Shown here: piece by piece, positions 23,490-31,981 of the stretch
Numbering within the stretch: position 1 is the stretch's first letter
Layout of the letters: the number at the start of each line of letters is the position of its first letter
Assembly: GCF_003330765.1 (NCBI RefSeq)
Contig: NZ_CP024904.1
Span: 372,001-436,000, forward strand
Direction: 5' to 3'
Source: Burkholderia pyrrocinia
GTDB taxonomy: Bacteria; Pseudomonadota; Gammaproteobacteria; Burkholderiales; Burkholderiaceae
DNA: 64,000 bases
Position numbers and translations under genes: made by a program
Notes under the pieces: model-generated
The model's database searches: none
Told to the model about the DNA's origin: nothing
The model's input: only the letters and a program-made list of their open reading frames with translations

Positions 23490-24038
23490 TTATGCGCCCC
23501 GCGCCGCGAGACGATCGACCAGCGCGCCGTTGAACGCGGGCAGGTCGTCGGGCTTGCGGCTCGTGATCAGGTTGCCGTCGCGCACGACCTCCTCGTCGAC
23601 CCACTTGCCGCCCGCATGACGGATATCGTCCTGCAGGCTCGGCCAGCTCGTCATCGTGCGCCCGTCCACGAGCCCGGCTGACACAAGCAGCCAGCCGCCG
23701 TGGCAGATCGCGGCGATCGGCTTGCCGGCGCCGACGGCCGCCGTCACGAACTCGCGCGCCGCGGGGATCATCCGGATCGCGTCGCCGTTCACGACGCCGC
23801 CGGGCAGCACGACCGCATCGTAATCGCCCTCGCGCGCATCGTCGAACGTGCGGTCGACCTTCACGCGCTCGCCCTTGTCGACGTGCCTGAATCCCTGGAT
23901 CTCGCCGCGCTTCTGCGAAATCACGTCGACCTGTGCACCTTCGGCCGCCAGCGCACGCTGCGATTCGACGAGTTCGGCTTCCTCGAAGCCGTCGACCGCG
24001 AGGATTGCCACCTTGCAATGGTCCAGCCTGCCGCTCAT
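23490..24038 (-). CDS. PfpI/DJ-1 family type 1 glutamine amidotransferase
   Basis: 182-residue class I amidotransferase-like protein; relatives act as general stress proteins, proteases or deglycases. The nucleophile elbow is AAICHGGW with C112, and the conserved Glu is in DGFEEAEL near residue 18. The ATG at 24038 is chosen for GGAGG five bases upstream. Transcribed from a textbook sigma-54 promoter 51 bases before the ATG, together with the DUF1488 gene. Confidence 0.93.
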   Translation of the reverse strand: MSGRLDHCKVAILAVDGFEEAELVESQRALAAEGAQVDVISQKRGEIQGFRHVDKGERVKVDRTFDDAREGDYDAVVLPGGVVNGDAIRMIPAAREFVTAAVGAGKPIAAICHGGWLLVSAGLVDGRTMTSWPSLQDDIRHAGGKWVDEEVVRDGNLITSRKPDDLPAFNGALVDRLAARGA

Positions 24039-24088
24039 GAGCGCCTCCGTCGGAATGGCGGCACGCGTCGTGCCGTGCCGGTCGTGCA

Positions 24089-24102
24089 GCAATCCGCGTG
24101 CC
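24089..24102 (-). promoter_or_regulatory. Sigma-54 promoter of the pfpI operon
   Basis: GGCACGCGGATTGC on the - strand, an exact consensus match. Start point near 24077 and a leader of about 39 bases. Confidence 0.8.
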
Positions 24103-24190
24103 GGCCGTGCCCCGGATTGCGCGCGTCAACGCATCGGCCGGGGTTCGACCCGCGACCGGACGACAGCCGCGCGCGCCCGCGCCGATACGG

Positions 24191-24556
24191 TTACTGCAGG
24201 TGACGCGCCGTGTCGAGCATCGCGTCGGTCAACTCGACCGTCAGCGTCACGTTCTCGTCGACGTCGGGGACACGGTCGAGCATGTCCTGCACGGTGTCGT
24301 GCAGGAGCGCATGCACGCGCCTCCGCGTGCTTTCGTCGAGATCCGCATAACGCTCCATCGTGTCGCAGTCGAGCACGAGCACGACCGAATGCCGCGCGGT
24401 CTCGGGCGGCGGCTCGGCCGCCAGCGCCCACGCCGCATGAAACATGATCCTGCCCGTTGCGACGTCGACCTGAACCGTCGTATCGAGATCGTCGGCGTCG
24501 ATCGCCTCGCCGTCGGTCTCATCGTTCCCCAGCCAGATCCGGGAATTCGATTGCAT
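24191..24556 (-). CDS. Small conserved protein (DUF3022-like)
   Basis: 121-residue soluble protein of unknown function. The ATG at 24556 follows AGGAGG. The C-terminal half (MERYADLDESTRRRV, then VDENVTLTVELT, then LDTA) matches the protein at 31113-31499 position by position, so the two are paralogues. Family name tentative. Own sigma-54 promoter at 24607-24620, divergent from the DUF3175 promoter. Confidence 0.78.
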   Translation of the reverse strand: MQSNSRIWLGNDETDGEAIDADDLDTTVQVDVATGRIMFHAAWALAAEPPPETARHSVVLVLDCDTMERYADLDESTRRRVHALLHDTVQDMLDRVPDVDENVTLTVELTDAMLDTARHLQ

Positions 24557-24606
24557 GATGTCCTCCTGCGTGGTGGCGGGATGGCATGTCCAGCTTGTCT
24601 TTGTCA

Positions 24607-24620
24607 GCAAGACCCATGCC
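24607..24620 (-). promoter_or_regulatory. Sigma-54 promoter, leftward
   Basis: GGCATGGGTCTTGC, exact match to GGCAYG-N4-TTGC. Start point near 24595, about 39 bases before the gene at 24556. Confidence 0.75.
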
Positions 24621-24662
24621 GCCGGCGGCACGGGTTCGCCGCGCATGCGATGCGCGCCGCAC

Positions 24663-24676
24663 GGCACGCGATTTGC
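24663..24676 (+). promoter_or_regulatory. Sigma-54 promoter, rightward
   Basis: GGCACGCGATTTGC, exact match. Start point near 24688, about 39 bases before the DUF3175 ATG. Back to back with the promoter at 24607. Confidence 0.8.
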
Positions 24677-24726
24677 GTCGCCAACATCCGTACTACGTCC
24701 CTCTGACCCCATACGGAGCCCATCCA

Positions 24727-25083
24727 ATGTCTTCAGCTTCCGCTTCCCACGCGCACGGCAAGCGCCTGACGCGACACCCGGGTCGCGCCCGCAATACCGA
24801 TCCGCAACACCGCAAGCGCTGGTCCGGCGAAGTCACGCAAAAGAGCGACGCGCTCGACATCGAGCCCGACATCTTCAAGTCCGACGATCCGGGCGCGATC
24901 GCCGCGTCGCTGAAGCGTTCGGCCGAGCACAGCCGCCGCCGCAAGGCATCGCCGTTCCAGTCGGCGATGTCGATGCTGAACTTCTACGTGAACCGCGCGG
25001 GCCGCAACCTGCCGAAAACGCGCCGCGCGACGCTGGAACGCGCGAAGCGCAAGCTGCGCGAGGCATTCGGCCGCAAGCCCTGA
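24727..25083 (+). CDS. DUF3175 family protein
   Basis: 118-residue, very basic cytoplasmic protein. Hallmarks are KRWSGEVTQKSDALDIEPDI, LKRSAEHSRRRK, SMLNFYVNRAGRNL and a Lys/Arg-rich tail; this matches DUF3175, whose members are small, often stress-linked and probably nucleic-acid associated (inference from charge). GGAG lies eight bases before the ATG. The antiporter gene follows after 42 bases, so they are probably co-transcribed. Confidence 0.88.
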   Translation: MSSASASHAHGKRLTRHPGRARNTDPQHRKRWSGEVTQKSDALDIEPDIFKSDDPGAIAASLKRSAEHSRRRKASPFQSAMSMLNFYVNRAGRNLPKTRRATLERAKRKLREAFGRKP

Positions 25084-25125
25084 CGGCGCGCGCGACCGCC
25101 GTATCGACCTGCCCCGGCTACACGC

Positions 25126-26448
25126 ATGCACGAAACGCTGTGGTACCTGATCATCGGCGCGGTGCTGCTGGCCATGGGCATCGCGACGTCCGCGCTGCGC
25201 CACCTGCCGTGCAGCGCCGCGATGATCTATCTCGCGCTGGGCGTCGCACTCGGCCCGACCGGCGCCGGGCTGCTGAATCTCGACCTCGCGCGCGATGCGC
25301 GGCTGCTGCGCGAGATCGTCGAAGTTGCGCTGCTCGTATCGCTGTTCGCGATCGGGCTGCGGCTGCGCGTGCCGCTGTCCGACAAACTGTGGCTCGTGCC
25401 GTGCCGCCTCGGGCTGCTCGCGATGAGCATCACCGTGCCGCTGCTCGCCGCATGCGCGGTGCTCGCGCTCGGGCTCGACCTGGGCCCCGCGCTGCTGCTC
25501 GCGGCGATCCTCGCGCCGACCGACCCCGTGCTCGCGCACGACGTGCAGGTGCACGACCCGGGCGATCGTGATCTCGTGCGCTTCGCGCTGTCGGGCGAAG
25601 GCGGCCTGAATGACGGGATCGCGCTGCCGTTCGCCCTGGCCGGGCTCGCGCTGTGCGGCGCGCACGACGCGACGCACGGGCTGCCGCCGCTGTCGGGCGC
25701 GTTCGCGCTCGCCGCGCTGTGGGGCATCGCGGGCGCGGCCGCGATCGGCGGCGGCCTCGGCTGGGTGACGACGAAGACGATCGGCTGGCTGCGCACGCGT
25801 CACGCGCAGGCGCTCGGCCTCGAAGGCTTCTTCGCGCTCGCGCTGATCGTGCTGTCGTTCGGCGCCGCGCAGTTCGCGCATACGTTCGGGTTCATCGCGG
25901 CGTTCGCGGCCGGCGTCGCGATGCGCCGCGTCGAGCATCGCGCAAGCGGCGACCGCACGCCGCGCGAAGTGATCGGCCAGATCGATTCGGCGGACGTGGT
26001 CGCGACCGAGAAGCATCCGGATAAAGCGCACGCGTACATGGCCGAATCGGTGCTCGGCTTCACGATCGAACTCGAACGGATCGCGGAAGCCGTCGTGATG
26101 ACGATGATCGGCAGCGTGCTCGCGACGCTGCCGGGGCCGCTGATCACGTGGGGCACGGCCGCGCTGGCCGCCGTGCTGTTCGTCGTCGTGCGGCCGTTCG
26201 CGGTGCTGGCCACGCTTGCCGGTTCGCGCGCGACGCTTGCGCAGCGGCGACTGATGGCGTGGTTCGGGATACGCGGGATCGGCTCGTTCTACTACCTGCT
26301 GTTCGCGCTGGAGCTCGGGCCGTCCGGCACGATACGCCCGCTCGCGGCGCCCGTGCTGGCCATCGTGTCGGCGTCGGTGATCGTGCACGGAATCTCCGCA
26401 ACGCCGCTGATGAACTGGTATCACCGGCTGCAGCAGCATCGGCGCTGA
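25126..26448 (+). CDS. Cation:proton antiporter (CPA family)
   Basis: 440-residue inner-membrane protein with 11-13 hydrophobic segments. LLLAAILAPTDPVLA near residue 130 and SGEGGLNDG near 162 are the conserved unwound-helix motifs of Na+/H+ exchangers of the CPA1/NhaP type. Likely exchanges Na+ or K+ for protons. The ribosome-binding site is poor, and the gene follows DUF3175 closely, so its expression probably depends on the sigma-54 promoter at 24663. It converges with ligD five bases away. Confidence 0.9.
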   Translation: MHETLWYLIIGAVLLAMGIATSALRHLPCSAAMIYLALGVALGPTGAGLLNLDLARDARLLREIVEVALLVSLFAIGLRLRVPLSDKLWLVPCRLGLLAMSITVPLLAACAVLALGLDLGPALLLAAILAPTDPVLAHDVQVHDPGDRDLVRFALSGEGGLNDGIALPFALAGLALCGAHDATHGLPPLSGAFALAALWGIAGAAAIGGGLGWVTTKTIGWLRTRHAQALGLEGFFALALIVLSFGAAQFAHTFGFIAAFAAGVAMRRVEHRASGDRTPREVIGQIDSADVVATEKHPDKAHAYMAESVLGFTIELERIAEAVVMTMIGSVLATLPGPLITWGTAALAAVLFVVVRPFAVLATLAGSRATLAQRRLMAWFGIRGIGSFYYLLFALELGPSGTIRPLAAPVLAIVSASVIVHGISATPLMNWYHRLQQHRR

Positions 26449-26453
26449 CGCGC

Positions 26454-29231
26454 TCACGACGCGTCACCGAGCCGAGCGCGCATTGACGCAGTGATCCGCT
26501 GGCGCGTGTCGGCATAGCCTTCCCACGGATCGTGTTTCAGCGTGTCGAGACGCGCGCGGAGCGTATCGATCGTCCATTGCGCACCACCCGTCGTATCGGG
26601 TACCTCGTCCCAGCCGAGCGGCACCGACACGCCCATGCCGGGCCGCGCGCGCACCGAATACGCGGCGATCGTGCTCGCGCCGCGGCCGTTGCGCAGATAG
26701 TCGACGAAGATCTTGCCGCGCCGGTGGCGCGGCCCCATCGTCGCGGTGAAGCGATCGGGCAGCGCACCGGCGACATGCTGCGCGATCGCGCGCGAGAATT
26801 CCTTCACGTCGTCCCATCCCGCGTGCCGCGTGATCGGCACGACGACGTGCAGCCCCTTGCCGCCGCTCGTCTTGCAGAACGACGCGAGGCCGAGCTCGTC
26901 GAGCAGCCCGCGCACGAGCTGCGCGGCGTCGATCATCGCGCGCCACGGCAGCGCCGGATCGGGATCGAGGTCGAACACGATACGGTCCGGCCGCTCGATG
27001 TTCGATGCATGCGCGTTCCACGTGTGCAGCTCGATCGTGCCCATCTGCGCGGCGCCGAGCAGCGCATCGACGCTGTCGATCGACAGCAGCGGCCCGTGGC
27101 CGGGATCGAGCCCTTCGTGCTGCGTGACGAACGGGATCTCGCGGCGCTCCGCATGCCTCTGGAAGAACAGCTCGCCCGCGATGTCGCCCGGCGCGCGTAC
27201 GAGCGAGACGGGCCGGCCCTTCAGGTCCGGCAGCAGCCACGGCGCGACCCATTGCCAGTAGTGCGCGAGATCGATCTTGCGCGTGCCGTGCGGCGGATCG
27301 AGCACGCGATCGGGATGCGTGATGCGCACGCGGCCGACCTGGTCGGCGCCGGATTCGCCGCGCGCGCTGCCGGAGGCGGCCGGCGATCGCACGCGCCGCC
27401 TGGGTCCGTTCGCCGTATCCGTGCGAGGTGCGCGTTCAGGTTGGTCGTGCGCGGCGTGGCGTTCTCCCATCGTCGTCTCCGTTTCGGTGCGGCGCGGCAT
27501 CTCGCGGACGATCCGCGACGCCGGCTTGTCGTCGCGCAGCGCGATGAACGCCGCCTGCCGCACGATGCCGTCGCCCGTCCATTCCGCGAATTCGCATTCG
27601 GCAACGAGCGTCGGCTCGATCCAGTGCACGTGCGTGCGCGACCGTTCGCGCGGCGGTGGGTCGAACGGCGTCGTGTCGCGTTCATGCTTGCGCAAGGTGG
27701 CGGCGAGCCGGTCGAGCATCCGTGCATCGAACCCGGTGCCGACGCGGCCGACATAGTGCAGCGGCGGCTTGCCGCGCCGCCTCCTGCCGTCCGGCGCCGG
27801 CTCATACACGCCGAGCAGCAGCGCGCCGAAGCCGTGCCGGCTGCCCGACGGTTCCGTGTAGCCGCCGATCACGAACTCCTGCCGCCGCCGGCATTTCAGC
27901 TTGATCCATGCGGACGAGCGGCCCGCGCGATAGCGCGAATCCGCACGCTTGCCGACCAGCCCTTCGAGTCCCGTGTCGCACGCGCTCGCGATCAGCGACG
28001 CGACATCGCCGCCGAGATCGGGCGAGTAGCGCAGTCGCGCGGGATCGCTGCCGGCCAGCAGCGGCTCGAGCAGCGTGCGGCGCGCGGTGAGCGGCGCATC
28101 GCGCAGGTCATAGCCGTCGAGATAGGGCAAGTCGAACACGAACAGCGTCACCGCGTCCGAGCGTCCCGCGCCGAGCGCGTTCTGCAATGCCTGGAAATCG
28201 GGCAGGCCGGTTTCGCCGAGCACGACGGCCTCGCCGTCGAACCACGCATTGCCGAGATCGAGCGCGGCGAGCGCGTCGCACTGCGCGCGCAATTTCGCGG
28301 TCCAGTCGCGGCCCTCGCGCGTCATCAGCGCGACGTGCCGCCGCGCACCACGGCCCGAGACGCGCGCAAGAATCCGGTAGCCGTCGAACTTCACTTCGTA
28401 GCGCCAGTCGCCGTGCGCGGGCGGCCCGTCGACCAGCGTCGCGAGTTGCGGCGCGACGCGCTCGGGCAGCGGTGCGCGGACGGCGCCTTCGACGCGCGCC
28501 GGTTCGACCGCCGGCCTTCGATCGTTGCCGTCGCGCCGCATACCGCGTGGGCCGCGCGCGTCGGGCGAAGCGGCGCGGCCGCTGCGCGACGCGCGCGAGC
28601 GTGGCGGCGCATCGGCGGCCCCCGCTCCGCTGCCATGCACGCTGCCCGGCCGCTGCGCGACGACGTCGAATTCATCCGCGTCGCGCGCGTCATCGTCGCG
28701 TTCCTTGATCAGCAGCCACTGCTGCTGGCGCCCCTGCTGCCGACCGCTGCGCACGAGCGCCCAGCCGCCGTGCAGCTTTTCGCCGTCGAGCCGGAACGTC
28801 AGCTTGCCCGCGCGATAACCGTCGCGCGCGTGCGCGATGCCGCCGTCGGGCGTCCACGTGCCTTCGTCCCACACGACGACCGAGCCCGCGCCGTAATGCC
28901 CGGCCGGGATCTCGCCTTCGAACGACGCGTATTCGAGCGGATGATCCTCGACATGCACGGCCAGACGCTTCACCGCCGGATCGACGCTCGGCCCCTTCGG
29001 CACGGCCCACGATTTGAGCGTGCCGTCGAGTTCGAGACGGAAGTCGTAATGGAGCCGCCTCGCGTGATGTTCCTGGATCACGAACCGCAACGGACGGGTC
29101 GTGCGTGCGGACGGTTGCACCTTCTTCGATTCGGCATCGCCGTTCGCGCGACGCCCCCCGTGCGCGCCTTCGGGCTCCGGCGTTGCGTCGAAACGGCGTT
29201 TGCGGCGATAGGGATCGAGCTTGCCGGGCAT
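26454..29231 (-). CDS. ligD: Multifunctional end-joining DNA ligase LigD
   Basis: ATP-dependent ligase/polymerase/phosphoesterase of bacterial non-homologous end joining. 925 residues in the order phosphoesterase (about 45-190, HHARRLHYDFRLELDG), ligase (about 255-590, catalytic K281 in KFDGYR) and primase-type polymerase (about 640-915, catalytic D754 and D756 in FDLDPDP). Low-complexity Arg/Ala-rich linkers separate the modules. GAGGTGA precedes the ATG. It lies 24 bases behind ku, its partner. Confidence 0.96.
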   Translation of the reverse strand: MPGKLDPYRRKRRFDATPEPEGAHGGRRANGDAESKKVQPSARTTRPLRFVIQEHHARRLHYDFRLELDGTLKSWAVPKGPSVDPAVKRLAVHVEDHPLEYASFEGEIPAGHYGAGSVVVWDEGTWTPDGGIAHARDGYRAGKLTFRLDGEKLHGGWALVRSGRQQGRQQQWLLIKERDDDARDADEFDVVAQRPGSVHGSGAGAADAPPRSRASRSGRAASPDARGPRGMRRDGNDRRPAVEPARVEGAVRAPLPERVAPQLATLVDGPPAHGDWRYEVKFDGYRILARVSGRGARRHVALMTREGRDWTAKLRAQCDALAALDLGNAWFDGEAVVLGETGLPDFQALQNALGAGRSDAVTLFVFDLPYLDGYDLRDAPLTARRTLLEPLLAGSDPARLRYSPDLGGDVASLIASACDTGLEGLVGKRADSRYRAGRSSAWIKLKCRRRQEFVIGGYTEPSGSRHGFGALLLGVYEPAPDGRRRRGKPPLHYVGRVGTGFDARMLDRLAATLRKHERDTTPFDPPPRERSRTHVHWIEPTLVAECEFAEWTGDGIVRQAAFIALRDDKPASRIVREMPRRTETETTMGERHAAHDQPERAPRTDTANGPRRRVRSPAASGSARGESGADQVGRVRITHPDRVLDPPHGTRKIDLAHYWQWVAPWLLPDLKGRPVSLVRAPGDIAGELFFQRHAERREIPFVTQHEGLDPGHGPLLSIDSVDALLGAAQMGTIELHTWNAHASNIERPDRIVFDLDPDPALPWRAMIDAAQLVRGLLDELGLASFCKTSGGKGLHVVVPITRHAGWDDVKEFSRAIAQHVAGALPDRFTATMGPRHRRGKIFVDYLRNGRGASTIAAYSVRARPGMGVSVPLGWDEVPDTTGGAQWTIDTLRARLDTLKHDPWEGYADTRQRITASMRARLGDAS

Positions 29232-29255
29232 CGCGTCACCTCGTGTCGTGCGGCG

Positions 29256-30266
29256 TCATGCGGCGTGTTTCCGGCGCGCGGAGGTTTTCTTCGCCGCAGG
29301 CGCGCCTGTGGCACCCCGCTTCGCGGCCGTGCGTTTCGCGGTGGCTTTCGCGGTGGCTTTCGCGGCGGCGTGCGTGACGCGTGCCTTCGCGGCCGGCTTG
29401 CGCCGCCCGCCGCCGGCTCGCGACGTGGACGGTGCGGCATCCTCGTCGCCTGCGCCGCCGGCTGCACGCGCGCCGCCGCCCTTCAGGCTGCGCTTCAACA
29501 GCTCGGTCAGGTCGACGACGTTGGACGCCGCGCGCCCCGTTTTCGCCGGCCGGTCCTCGATCGCCTCGACGCTGCCCGCGCGCACCTTGCGCTCGACCAG
29601 CTCGAGGATGTCGTCGCGGAACGTGTCGCGGTATTCGTCCGGCGTCCAGGTGCCCGACATGTCGTCGATCAGCTTCTTCGCCATCGCGAGCTCGCGCGCG
29701 CTGACGCCCGCGCGCTTCGCGTCGGCAGCCGGCACCGAAAGCTCGTCGAGCGGGCGCAGTTCCTCCTGCCAGCGCAGCGTATCGAGCGCGAGCAGCGGCC
29801 CGACCGGGATCAGTGCACCGAGATGCTGCCGATCGTGCATCACGACATGCGCGATACCGACCTTGCCGCTGTCCTTCAACGCGTCGCGCAGCAGCGCATA
29901 GACTTTCTCGCCCTTGCGGTCGGGCACCAGGTAGTACGGCGTGTCGAGATACAGGAACGATACGGCGTCCTCGTCGACGAACGTGACGATGTCGACGCTC
30001 TGCGTCGATTCGGGGTTCGCCGCGCGGATCTCGTCATCGGTCAGCACGACGTAGCGCTCCTTCTCGTACTCGTAGCCGCGCACGATGTCCTCGCGCGCGA
30101 CCTCCTTGCCGGTGCGCTTGTTGATCTGCCGATAGCCGACCGGGTCCATCGAACGCTTGTCGAGCAGCCGGAACGACGGCTTCACGGTGCGCGTCGCCGG
30201 GAACAGCTGCACCGGCACGTGAACGAGCCCGAAGCTGATCGCGCCTTTCCAGATCATGCGTGCCAT
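29256..30266 (-). CDS. ku: Ku protein, non-homologous end joining
   Basis: Homodimeric ring that binds DNA double-strand ends and recruits LigD. 336 residues: MARMIWKGAISFGLVHVPV begins the Ku core (1-260). The tail of about 70 residues is Lys/Ala-rich with short repeats (AAKATAKATAKRTAAKR), like a histone-H1-type DNA-binding extension. The ATG at 30266 is set by AGGAGG upstream. Together with YetF upstream and LigD downstream it forms a - strand operon. Confidence 0.95.
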   Translation of the reverse strand: MARMIWKGAISFGLVHVPVQLFPATRTVKPSFRLLDKRSMDPVGYRQINKRTGKEVAREDIVRGYEYEKERYVVLTDDEIRAANPESTQSVDIVTFVDEDAVSFLYLDTPYYLVPDRKGEKVYALLRDALKDSGKVGIAHVVMHDRQHLGALIPVGPLLALDTLRWQEELRPLDELSVPAADAKRAGVSARELAMAKKLIDDMSGTWTPDEYRDTFRDDILELVERKVRAGSVEAIEDRPAKTGRAASNVVDLTELLKRSLKGGGARAAGGAGDEDAAPSTSRAGGGRRKPAAKARVTHAAAKATAKATAKRTAAKRGATGAPAAKKTSARRKHAA

Positions 30267-30310
30267 GCGTGTCCTCCTTGCGGCGTCGTTGGCCTCGTCC
30301 GTGGCCAACG

Positions 30311-30814
30311 CTATGGCCTGCGGCAGCGGCTACGGCGCACGATGCTCACGCGCCCGTTGCGCTCCAGGATCGCCGCGTCGACGTCGGCCAGATCGGTCGC
30401 GCCGATCGTCTGCCGCACGCTTTCGCGTATGTCGGTCGGCGTGATCAACGCGGCGCGCATCTGCGCGTCGTCGAAGCGGCCGTTGCGATACAGCTCGCGC
30501 TCGGCACCCACCAGCAGCCGCTCGAGCCGGCGCGAGCGCACGCATGCCCAGCCGATCGCGCGATGCAGCAGCGCGATCGCGAACGAGGCCGCGACGGTTG
30601 CCACGAACGGCGACGCACCGACCACCGCACGACTCAGGATCGCGCCGAGCAGGATCCCGACCACGTAGTCGAACGGCGAACGCTGGCCGAACGCGCGGCG
30701 CCCGGCGATGCGGATCAGCACGAGCGCGACCACGAATATCACGATCGCGCGCAGCGCCATCTGGCCGGGGCCGAGCATCCGCCCCTGTCCGAATAGCGCG
30801 ACGACGGCGTCCAT
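30311..30814 (-). CDS. YetF/DUF421 family membrane protein
   Basis: 167 residues: three N-terminal membrane helices (from about residues 15, 45 and 65), with RRAFGQRSPFDYVVGILLGA between, then a small cytoplasmic domain (ERELYRNGRFDDAQMRAALI) typical of YetF/YcaP proteins of unknown role. Shorter than many members, but all core parts are present. Follows a 53-residue gene by 12 bases and precedes ku by 44. Confidence 0.85.
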   Translation of the reverse strand: MDAVVALFGQGRMLGPGQMALRAIVIFVVALVLIRIAGRRAFGQRSPFDYVVGILLGAILSRAVVGASPFVATVAASFAIALLHRAIGWACVRSRRLERLLVGAERELYRNGRFDDAQMRAALITPTDIRESVRQTIGATDLADVDAAILERNGRVSIVRRSRCRRP

Positions 30815-30826
30815 GATCGCGGGGCG

Positions 30827-30988
30827 CTATGCCGGCGGCTCGGCCGCCTGCGCGTCGCGCGCCCACACGCGGTGCCGGCCGATATCGCCCGGGAATGCGC
30901 GCGGCACCGCGTCGAACTGGTGCGACTTCGCGCTACCGTATGGCCGCGCGGGCGGCGGTATCTTGCCAGCGGGTGGGGGATGCGTCAT
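30827..30988 (-). CDS. Small hypothetical protein upstream of yetF
   Basis: 53-residue ORF beginning MTHPPPAGKIPPPARPYG and ending with DAQAAEPPA. The evidence is position: GAGG lies eight bases before the ATG and the stop is 12 bases before yetF, in the same orientation. Polar and Pro-rich, with GRHRVWARD near the end. No family recognised. Confidence 0.55.
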   Translation of the reverse strand: MTHPPPAGKIPPPARPYGSAKSHQFDAVPRAFPGDIGRHRVWARDAQAAEPPA

Positions 30989-31112
30989 CGAAAGGTCCTC
31001 ATGCAGTTCGGTGAGCGGCCGACGCGCGCGCAGCCGCGCCGCGGCGCGCGCGGGCGGCAGGACAGGCCCGCGCAGCGATCGCGACCGTGCCCCGCGGGTG
31101 TCGGCTCCGGCG

Positions 31113-31499
31113 TCAGGGCGCGCGCAGTGCCGCGTCGAATTCGGCGCGCGTCACGTCGAGCGCCACATTGCATTCGATCGCGGTGTCCTCGACGCGCGGC
31201 TTGCGCTCATCCACCGCGCGTCGCGCACTGTCGCACAGATGCGTGCGCACGCGCAGCCGGTCGGCCGCGTCGAGCGACGCGTAGCGCGTGATCACGTCCG
31301 GATCGAACCGCAGGTCGACCGCGCAGCGCCATTCGCGCGCGCTTTCGTCGACCGGCTCGCGCACCCACGACACCTGGATCGTCAGCCGCCCGGACGCGTC
31401 GTCCGCATGCACGACGACGGTCGATTGCGACGGGAAGCCGATCGCGAGCGCGTGCTCGAGTTCCGCGACGCGCTGCGACCGGTCGGGCGCGCTACTCAT
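31113..31499 (-). CDS. Small conserved protein (DUF3022-like)
   Basis: 128-residue soluble protein, paralogue of the one at 24191-24556 (shared [16 protein letters not shown] / METRYADLDESTRRRV-type segment, then a conserved Val/Asp-rich end). The ATG overlaps the stop of the DUF1328 gene (ATGA), so the two are translationally coupled. Function unknown; family name tentative. Confidence 0.75.
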   Translation of the reverse strand: MSSAPDRSQRVAELEHALAIGFPSQSTVVVHADDASGRLTIQVSWVREPVDESAREWRCAVDLRFDPDVITRYASLDAADRLRVRTHLCDSARRAVDERKPRVEDTAIECNVALDVTRAEFDAALRAP

Positions 31500-31657
31500 C
31501 GTCGCACGACCCCCAGCAGCAGCGTCACCAGGAAGATCACGACGAAGATGTAGAACAGAATCTTCGCGATCTCGGCAGCACCGGCCGCGATGCCGCCGAA
31601 GCCGAACACGGCCGCGACGATCGCGATGATGAAAAAGATGATGGCATATCGCAGCAT
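31496..31657 (-). CDS. DUF1328 family small membrane protein
   Basis: 53 residues with two membrane helices: [19 protein letters not shown] and a second from about residue 30, joined by [13 protein letters not shown], ending LLLGVVRR. This is the YtjA/DUF1328 pattern; members are stress-induced inner-membrane proteins of unknown function. AGGAGG lies before the ATG. Coupled to the following gene. Confidence 0.9.
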   Translation of the reverse strand: MLRYAIIFFIIAIVAAVFGFGGIAAGAAEIAKILFYIFVVIFLVTLLLGVVRR

Positions 31658-31706
31658 GGATACCTCCTGGATGACAGCACTCGTCACAGCACGCCGTCGT
31701 CGTCGT

Positions 31707-31895
31707 TCACGCATCGTGCTTGTGCCTGGGTTTGCCGTGTACCGGCGTGGAAGCCATTTTTTCCAGCTCCTTCTCGCTCATCGACCTGGCCATCGACTTC
31801 GCCGGCGACTTGAGATCCTTCATTTTCGTGTCGCCGCGCTTGGCCGACAGCGCCGCCCCGGCGGCACGCTGCTGGGCCTGGGATTTTGCTGGCAT
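31707..31895 (-). CDS. DUF3008 family protein
   Basis: 62-residue, Lys-rich cytoplasmic protein beginning [20 protein letters not shown] and containing [18 protein letters not shown] and a GKPRHK tail, the DUF3008 pattern. Function unknown; members are common in stress gene sets. GAGGAG precedes the ATG. It lies 86 bases after rpoN on the same strand and may be read from the rpoN promoter. Confidence 0.88.
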   Translation of the reverse strand: MPAKSQAQQRAAGAALSAKRGDTKMKDLKSPAKSMARSMSEKELEKMASTPVHGKPRHKHDA

Positions 31896-31981
31896 GGTTG
31901 CGCTCCTCTCGTTGACACGCGCGATAGGTCGGGATGTCGACGCGACAGGCGGCACGCGCGCGGTTTGGGCCGCCCGACCCG

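Noticed and set aside
26532..30668. A 1378-codon open frame on the + strand opposite ligD, ku and yetF
   Set aside because: Composition is typical of an antisense shadow (Arg/Ala/His), and it crosses three well-identified genes on the other strand.
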